Assembly (NCBI GenBank): GCA_043811005.1
Contig: JBDRNO010000014.1
Coordinates: forward strand, 1-13,409
Source of the DNA: JBDRNO01 sp043811005
GTDB lineage: Bacteria > Bacteroidota > Bacteroidia > NORP154
Direction: 5' to 3'
DNA length: 13,409 bases
Position numbers and translations under genes: made by a program. Positions 8,047 through 13,409 of the stretch are shown here, one piece after another (position 1 is the first letter of the stretch; each line of letters starts with the position of its first letter). The notes beneath the pieces were generated by a model. It was not told the origin of the DNA and ran no database searches. It worked only from the letters and a program-made list of their open reading frames with translations.

Positions 8047-8083
8047 TTATAAGTAAGTGTACACAGTGACTTATAACTTTTTT
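8047..8083 (+). terminator. Probable intrinsic terminator after the M28 peptidase gene
   Basis: TTATAAGT (8047-8054) pairs perfectly with ACTTATAA (8069-8076) over a 14-base loop that contains GTGTACAC, and the stem is followed by C and six T residues (8078-8083). The stem is AT-rich and therefore weak, and it lies about 200 bases past the peptidase stop. Confidence 0.45.
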
Positions 8084-8096
8084 AAGAATCGATAAC

Positions 8097-8120
8097 AAAA
8101 AAGCCCCATTTAGGGGGTTT
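8097..8120. terminator. Possible bidirectional terminator hairpin
   Basis: Six A residues, GCCCC, ATTTA, GGGGG and TTT form a short hairpin with A- and T-tracts on either side. Read on the minus strand it is the better terminator (CCCC-TAAAT-GGGG then C and six T). No minus-strand gene lies nearby, so its function is uncertain; it may back up the preceding terminator. Confidence 0.4.
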
Positions 8121-8270
8121 GTGGGTGAAAAAGCGTGGGAATAACCGTGACTTAACACTAGCTACACCCATGAATTAATTAAATTTTACCATTCTTTTTG
8201 AAACCTTATTAATTTTATTTACGTAAGAAATATATTTAATATATACCTTAAATACCAAATAATTCACATA

Positions 8271-11200
8271 GTGATCAAAAAACTAATATCAATATTATTC
8301 TTTTCTCTGCTTTTTTTATTCCCAATTGGCACTTATGCTACTCACTTAGTCGGTGGTAATTTGGCTTATGAATATTTGGGTGAAACTTTTCCGGGGTCCG
8401 GCATGTACAGGTATAAGATCACTTTCAGGACTTACATTGATTGCAATTCTGAATTTTGGGGTGCGGGTTTTCCTGAGACAAATTTTAATATTGGGATTTA
8501 TGAAGGTACTGCAATTCCTTCAGGTAATCTGCCAAGAGAAACCGTCCTCAATATGCCTTTAACGGATTCCACTTATATTCAATTAAACTTGCCCGATACC
8601 TGTGCTGTGGGCTCAACCGTGTGTATATATGAAGTTGTTTATGTAGAAGAAGTTGATTTGCCGTTGAGTTTTGTTGGTTACCATCTCTATTATAACCGAT
8701 GCTGCAGGAATTATGATATTGTTAATTTGTTTGACGCAGGAGCTCAGGGAATGGTATTTCATGCTTACATACCTCCATCATTGGTTGAGAACAGCTCTCC
8801 TGTTTTTTCCGATCTGCCTGTACCTTTTTTATGCGAAGATGATACAAATAGCTTAATAAATACCGCTTTTGATGCCGATGGCGATATGCTGATATTCTCT
8901 TTTATTCATCCGTTTGATGGCGAAGCGAGCGGTGTGGACCCTGCCCCTTTTCCACCCGATCCTTTGAATTGGCCACCTCCCTTAGTAGTTTATGAAAGCG
9001 GCTACAACAAGAATCAGCCGTTTGGGTCAGGCGGATATGTTTATATCAATGCGTCAACAGGGTATACCGAGTATATGTCACCCGATACGGGCAGGTTTGT
9101 TGTGGCAGTTGAAATAAAAGAATACAGGAACAGCCAATTAATTGGTATTACCCGCAGGGATTTGCAATTGCAAATTATTGAATGCCCTTATAATCCGCCA
9201 CCCAATTTGTCACCGATCGGAGGGAGCGGGCAAACGGTATATTCAATAGATGAGGGGGATAGCTTATGCTTTCCCATAACATTTACCGATCAATTTGGTG
9301 ACAGCATAATACTAGAAGCAAATGCCCCTATCTTTGACAGCTCTCTTACCAATCCGCCTGCAACCATCAATTCTCCTGTTGGAGGTGACAGTATTGTCAC
9401 CACACAATTCTGCTGGAATACCGCATGTGGACAGGGTCAGCCCTTGCCCTACCTGTTTACCGTTTCAGTAAGGGATGATGGCTGTCCTCCAAAGATTGCC
9501 AATGAAGTTTATGAGATCACTGTAAGTCCTTTTGACGGACCTTCTGCTATTGTCGGTATTAATAGTATCTGTCCTTTCGGGAGCGGCCTGTCTTATGATG
9601 TTCCTAATATTTCAGGAGCAACATATAGCTGGGTCATCACCGGGGGTACACAGGTGTCGGGGGGAAACACCAACTCAATCATCGTGGATTGGGGTAGTGC
9701 GGGAACAGGCAATGTTGCAGTTACAACCACAAGTTTCCTGGGTTGTTCAGTTGGTCCTGTTGACCTGGCAGTAACCATTAATCCCTACCCCAACGGAGAT
9801 GCCGGTCCGGATGTGTATTTGTGTTCAGGCGATACAGCCCAGCTCGGTGCGGCACTAACCATAGGTTATACATATTTGTGGTCGCCATCAACGGCATTGA
9901 GCGATAGTACAGCCCCTAACCCCTCTATCACTTTAACAAATACTTCAGCAAGTCCTGATACTAGTGTGTATATTGTTACTACAACAAGTTTAACAACTAA
10001 TTGCGTAATAGACGATACCGTCCAGGTGATCGTTTACCCGCTGCCAATACCCGATGCCGGGGCTGATGTGGTTTTTTGCTCCGGTGAGAGTGTTATGCTG
10101 GGAACAACGCCATCAACCGGATATGCGTATTCCTGGTCGCCCGGTACCGGCTTGAATGATTCTACTCTATCTAATCCAACAATTTCTTTAACCAATCTCG
10201 GAAGCGTTCCCGATACTTTTGAATATATTGTTACTACAACCGATACAATGCCTTCGTGCATATCAAGTGATACCGTTCAGGTAGTGGTCAGTCCCAATGC
10301 GGTATCGGATGCAGGACCGGATGTGAGTTTTTGCTCTGGTGAAACTGACAGCATCGGAGCAGATACTACTATAGGTTACACTTACCTCTGGGCGCCAACA
10401 ACCGGGTTATCCGATCCAACTGCTTCAAATACTGCCATTACTCTTGTAAATAGTGATACAATAACTGATACCCTGATGTATTATGTAACTACTACTTTAG
10501 ATAGCTGCAGCACTGTTGATTCGGTACAGGTTTTTGTCTATGCTTTGCCAATTGTAGATGCAGGTGAAGATAAATACCTGTGCTCTGGTGATGTGGATAC
10601 TATCGGTTCAGCGCCTATCGGTGGCTATATTTATCTCTGGACTCCCGGTACGGGTCTGTCGGATATAACTATTGCCAACCCTGAAATATCCCTTACCAAC
10701 CCGTTCATACTTAACGATACCATTGAATATATTGTTACTGTTACCACCGGCTTCGGCTGTGTGGATGCCGATACGGTAATGGTGGTAGTCAATCATTTGC
10801 CTGTATCCGGTGCCGGAGCAGATATCAGCTTTTGCTCAGGCGAAACGGATAGCATCGGAACAACTTCTACATTAGGTTATACTTACCTCTGGACACCAAC
10901 AACCGGCTTATCAGATCCGGCAATTTCCAATCCCACTATTACCCTGGTAAACAGTGATACTATTACCGACACACTGATGTATTATGTAACCACAACGGTA
11001 GATAGCTGCAGCACGGTTGATTCGGTGCAGGTTATTGTATATGCTTCACCAATCGTAGATGCCGGTGAAGATAAATACCTGTGTTCGGGTGGTGTGGATA
11101 CTATCGGTTCAGAGCCTATAGGTGGCTATACTTACCTGTGGACACCCGGTACCGGCCTGTTGGATTCAACTGTTGCCAATCCCGAAGTATCCCTTACCAA

Positions 11201-13409
11201 TCTATTCATACTTAACGATACCATTGAATATATTGTTACAGTTACTACAGGTTTCAGCTGTGTGGATGCCGATACTGTAATGGTGATAGTCAATCATTTG
11301 CCTGTATCCGATGCAGGGATTGATAACAGTTTCTGCTCAGGTGAAACAGATAGCATTGGAACAACTTCTACACCAGGTTATACTTACCTCTGGTTACCAC
11401 CAACCGGATTATCAGACCCTGCAATTTCCAATCCCGTTATTACCCTTGTAAACAGTGATACTATTACTGACACTCTGATGTATTATGTGACCACTACCGT
11501 TGATAGCTGCAGCACGGTTGATTCGGTGCAGGTTATAGTGTTTCCATCGCCAAATGCAGATGCCGGAGCAGATGTGATCTTTTGCACAGGTGATACTGTC
11601 CAGCTCGGTACCGTGACAACTACTGATTACACATATTTGTGGTCCCCTGTTACAGGATTGAGCGACACGACAATATCGGATCCAACGGTGACTTTAGTAA
11701 ACCTGGACACTATTTCATATACCTTTGAATATGTTGTAACTACAACTGATACTAACTCATGTAAATCAAATGACACAGTACTGGTAATTGTGATCCCATA
11801 TCCAAATACCCCTGATATTTTTGGGAGCATTTCCGTTTGTCCAGGAGTTGACAGTGTCAGCTATTGGGTAGATGACACTACCGGCTCAACATATCAATGG
11901 TTCCTTACAGGAGATGGTATCATTATTTCAGGGCAGGGAACCGATTCAATTCTAATCAATTGGGGTGCATCAGGTACAGGAACCGTTTCAGTTGTTGAAA
12001 CCGATTCCATTGCTTGTATTGGTGATACTTCAGGTCTTGATGTTGTATCAAATGTGATATTAGCGCCACCCGAACCAAGCGGTCCTGACACGGTTTGTGA
12101 CAGATACCTCACCGGTGTTGAATACCAGGTATTTTACACTAACGGTTCAATATATACATGGTTTATCACTGGTGGAACCATAATAAGCGGTGATGGCACA
12201 AACAGCATTATTGTTGACTGGGATAGCATTGGTACAGGGATGTTATGGTACCTGGAAGATAATACAACTACTACCGATACTTGTGCGGGTGTTTCAGATA
12301 CTTTGTACGTTAGCATATTTCAATCACCTACCGCCTCTTCAATTGCCGGTACTTATACTTTTTGTGAGGGCACGGATTCATTTGCCTATTCTATTTTGGG
12401 ATTACCGGGTTCGTCATTTACCTGGTTAGTTGATGACGATACGGTAGCAAGCGGAGTTGGTTTGGACACCATTTTCTTGATTTGGGATAGTGCCGGGGTA
12501 TATGAACTGTCGGTAGTTGAGACAACCGACAGTGGTTGTACGGAAATTTTAACCGACACTGTGACTGTTTACCCAACCCCAAAAATATCATCCATTTTTG
12601 GAGATACATCAATATGTTTTGATTCGGCAGATGTGTACCTTTATTATGTTGATGGGTTTTCCGGTTCTGTTTATCAATGGAGTGTAACAGGCGGGACTAT
12701 CACAACCGATTCTGCCCAGCTTGCCAACGACAGCATTACCATACGCTGGGATTCGGTGGTTGTTGGAAATATTACTGTGGTAGAAATATCGCAGGATTCC
12801 TGTATTGGCGATACTATAGGTTTAACGGTTTTTGTCAATGAAGTGCCGGGCGCAGATTCTATTAATGGTGATTTTATATTATGTGAAGATTCTATTCCAA
12901 TTTCCTATTCCATATCAGGACTGCCGGGTTCCTGGTTTACATGGCTGCTTGACAGTGACACGGTAGCAAGCGGAATAGATATTGACAGCATTTCCCTAAT
13001 TTGTGACAGTGCCGGGATATATGAACTTGTAGTTATTGAAGTAACACCAAATTCCTGCAGTGTTACCTTATCGGATACCGTGATAGTTTATCAGACACCT
13101 CAAACGTCTTCAATAAATGGAGACACCGCGATCTGCTATGATTCTCTGGGTGAATACCTGTATTACGTCACCGGTTTAGCAGGTTCATCATACCAGTGGA
13201 ATGTTACCGGAGGCACGATCACAAGTTCACCCATAACCAATGACAGTATAACAGTACTTTGGGATTCGGTTGTGGTTGGCAATATAACACTGATAGAAAT
13301 ATCGCAGGATTCCTGCATTGGTGATACCATTGCTTTAACAGTTTTTGTCAATGAGGTACCGGGCGCAGTTTCTATTAATGGTGATTTTATATTATGTGAA
13401 GACTCAATT
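8271..13409 (+). CDS. Giant secreted multi-Ig-like surface protein, 3' end beyond window
   Basis: The frame is open for 1713 codons from GTG 8271 to the last base, with no stop in my codon-by-codon reading; the gene continues past the window. GTG 8271 is chosen because it starts a clear signal peptide (MIKKLISILFF…, cleavage near TYA, residue 23) and the last in-frame stop is at 8199; no ATG or TTG lies between. The mature N-terminus THLVGGNLAYEYLG, with later YRYKITFRTYIDCN, matches the N-terminal domain common in giant Bacteroidota T9SS/gliding-associated proteins. Approximate residues: N-terminal region 24-307; Ig/cadherin-like segment 308-421 (SIDEGDSLCFPITFTD…); class B module B1 423-509 (ICPFG…YSWVITGG…IIVDW); eight class A modules A1-A8 510-1180 (DAG.D..(F/L)CSG…Y.Y.W.P.TGL.D); class B modules B2-B8 from 1181 to the end. 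Lysine and arginine are nearly absent from the arrays, while Asp, Thr and Ser abound. The missing C-terminus probably carries a T9SS sorting domain, but that is not seen. An adhesive or structural stalk role is inferred. Confidence 0.93.
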   Translation, partial: MIKKLISILFFSLLFLFPIGTYATHLVGGNLAYEYLGETFPGSGMYRYKITFRTYIDCNSEFWGAGFPETNFNIGIYEGTAIPSGNLPRETVLNMPLTDSTYIQLNLPDTCAVGSTVCIYEVVYVEEVDLPLSFVGYHLYYNRCCRNYDIVNLFDAGAQGMVFHAYIPPSLVENSSPVFSDLPVPFLCEDDTNSLINTAFDADGDMLIFSFIHPFDGEASGVDPAPFPPDPLNWPPPLVVYESGYNKNQPFGSGGYVYINASTGYTEYMSPDTGRFVVAVEIKEYRNSQLIGITRRDLQLQIIECPYNPPPNLSPIGGSGQTVYSIDEGDSLCFPITFTDQFGDSIILEANAPIFDSSLTNPPATINSPVGGDSIVTTQFCWNTACGQGQPLPYLFTVSVRDDGCPPKIANEVYEITVSPFDGPSAIVGINSICPFGSGLSYDVPNISGATYSWVITGGTQVSGGNTNSIIVDWGSAGTGNVAVTTTSFLGCSVGPVDLAVTINPYPNGDAGPDVYLCSGDTAQLGAALTIGYTYLWSPSTALSDSTAPNPSITLTNTSASPDTSVYIVTTTSLTTNCVIDDTVQVIVYPLPIPDAGADVVFCSGESVMLGTTPSTGYAYSWSPGTGLNDSTLSNPTISLTNLGSVPDTFEYIVTTTDTMPSCISSDTVQVVVSPNAVSDAGPDVSFCSGETDSIGADTTIGYTYLWAPTTGLSDPTASNTAITLVNSDTITDTLMYYVTTTLDSCSTVDSVQVFVYALPIVDAGEDKYLCSGDVDTIGSAPIGGYIYLWTPGTGLSDITIANPEISLTNPFILNDTIEYIVTVTTGFGCVDADTVMVVVNHLPVSGAGADISFCSGETDSIGTTSTLGYTYLWTPTTGLSDPAISNPTITLVNSDTITDTLMYYVTTTVDSCSTVDSVQVIVYASPIVDAGEDKYLCSGGVDTIGSEPIGGYTYLWTPGTGLLDSTVANPEVSLTNLFILNDTIEYIVTVTTGFSCVDADTVMVIVNHLPVSDAGIDNSFCSGETDSIGTTSTPGYTYLWLPPTGLSDPAISNPVITLVNSDTITDTLMYYVTTTVDSCSTVDSVQVIVFPSPNADAGADVIFCTGDTVQLGTVTTTDYTYLWSPVTGLSDTTISDPTVTLVNLDTISYTFEYVVTTTDTNSCKSNDTVLVIVIPYPNTPDIFGSISVCPGVDSVSYWVDDTTGSTYQWFLTGDGIIISGQGTDSILINWGASGTGTVSVVETDSIACIGDTSGLDVVSNVILAPPEPSGPDTVCDRYLTGVEYQVFYTNGSIYTWFITGGTIISGDGTNSIIVDWDSIGTGMLWYLEDNTTTTDTCAGVSDTLYVSIFQSPTASSIAGTYTFCEGTDSFAYSILGLPGSSFTWLVDDDTVASGVGLDTIFLIWDSAGVYELSVVETTDSGCTEILTDTVTVYPTPKISSIFGDTSICFDSADVYLYYVDGFSGSVYQWSVTGGTITTDSAQLANDSITIRWDSVVVGNITVVEISQDSCIGDTIGLTVFVNEVPGADSINGDFILCEDSIPISYSISGLPGSWFTWLLDSDTVASGIDIDSISLICDSAGIYELVVIEVTPNSCSVTLSDTVIVYQTPQTSSINGDTAICYDSLGEYLYYVTGLAGSSYQWNVTGGTITSSPITNDSITVLWDSVVVGNITLIEISQDSCIGDTIALTVFVNEVPGAVSINGDFILCEDSI
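9537..9797 (+). repeat. Isolated class B Ig-like module (B1)
   Basis: This module has the same pattern as the array at 11811-13409: a Cys near the start (SICPFG), TYSW(V)ITGG, NSIIVDWGSAGTG and a second Cys (LGC). It resembles PKD-like modules of Bacteroidota surface proteins. The eight class A modules separate it from its relatives. Confidence 0.75.
9798..11810 (+). repeat. Eight tandem class A Ig-like modules, partly a two-module higher-order repeat
   Basis: Module starts are A1 9798, A2 10053, A3 10308, A4 10557, A5 10809, A6 11058, A7 11310 and A8 11559; lengths are 249-255 bp. Each has DAG.D..(F/L)C(S/T)G, GY.Y.W.P.TGL.D, a threonine-rich YxVTTT or YIVTVTT strand, and a second Cys before DTV/DSV. 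A3, A5 and A7 share the variant GETDSIG…VNSDTITDTLMYYVTTT…SCSTVDSVQV. A4 and A6 share EDKYLCSG…FILNDTIEYIVTVTTGF…VDADTVMV. A3+A4 and A5+A6 are each exactly 501 bp, so a two-module unit was duplicated. Confidence 0.9.
11811..13409 (+). repeat. Class B Ig-like module array (B2-B8), partly a two-module higher-order repeat, cut by window end
   Basis: Module starts are B2 11811, B3 12072, B4 12336, B5 12588, B6 12855, B7 13107 and B8 13368 (partial). B4, B6 and the start of B8 share (S/N)G-(T/D)-(F/Y)-(I/T)-(L/F)-CE(G/D), SGLPGS or LGLPGS, FTWL(V/L)D, and DSAG(V/I)YEL. B5 and B7 share YLYYV.G.(S/A)GS.YQW, VTGGTIT, WDSVVVGNIT and EISQDSCIGDTI. B4+B5 is 519 bp and B6+B7 is 513 bp. Confidence 0.88.

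Larger units (their letters stand above)
7847..8270. other. Gene-free spacer with palindromes and terminator-like hairpins
   Basis: No coding frame is visible in these 424 bases. In order they hold a half-copy of the palindrome family (7934-7947, GTCCAACTGGCGGA), a perfect palindrome (8026-8045), an AT-rich hairpin with a T-run (8047-8083), a CCCC/GGGG hairpin (8097-8120), then about 150 AT-rich bases before the next gene, presumably holding its promoter and leader. No match to the Bacteroidota TAnnTTTG promoter element was good enough to call. Confidence 0.65.

Noticed and set aside
8044..8076. Direct repeat GACTTATA (8044 and 8068) as a target-site duplication
   Set aside because: The two copies form the arms of a terminator-like hairpin, and no insertion sequence lies between them.
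9532..9774. Plus-strand 80-codon frame with a hydrophobic start
   Set aside because: It is an alternative frame across module B1 of the giant gene; the giant frame has clear domain homology and no stop.

Overview
The window looks like a contig from an uncultured, AT-rich Bacteroidota. Three signs support this. The first three genes end in a type IX secretion system (T9SS) type A C-terminal sorting domain (YPNP…G-Y-I-K/E…K motif pattern). Two genes carry PKD, GEVED, SprB-type and related surface repeat modules typical of that phylum. No Shine-Dalgarno sequences are visible at the chosen starts, which is usual there. No RNA gene, CRISPR array, transposase or classical defence gene was found.

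Layout, all on the + strand: (1) bases 1 to about 100 are about 78% GC and do not match the rest (about 39% GC in the next 100 bases); this is most likely a chimeric join. (2) About 102-779 is the 3' end of a PKD-repeat protein with a T9SS sorting domain. (3) 928-6267 is a complete giant surface protein of 1779 aa: signal peptide, N-terminal beta domain, three PKD+GEVED pairs, a fourth PKD, eight SprB-type repeats, a fifth PKD and a T9SS sorting domain. (4) 6268-6634 is a gene-free spacer with several GC-rich palindromes. (5) 6635-7846 is a secreted M28-family zinc peptidase with its own T9SS sorting domain. (6) 7847-8270 is a second spacer with a palindrome sharing the same core and terminator-like hairpins. 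(7) 8271-13409 is one uninterrupted reading frame of at least 1713 codons that starts at GTG and runs off the window end. It encodes a second giant secreted protein made of a signal peptide, a 'HLVGG' N-terminal domain and at least 16 Ig-like modules of two classes.

Together the genes form a cluster of exported or cell-surface proteins: two large adhesin-like proteins, the tail of a third, and one peptidase. The shared export signal, not an obvious operon, links them; the spacers are 148-424 bases. The most unusual structure is in the last gene. Two unrelated-looking module arrays have each grown by copying a two-module unit (about 501 bp and about 513-519 bp), so odd modules resemble odd modules and even resemble even. 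The PKD-GEVED part of the 1779-aa protein is also a two-module unit repeated in tandem. The window ends inside one of these repeats. This is an accessory surface-protein locus; I see no convincing evidence of a wholly new enzymatic system.
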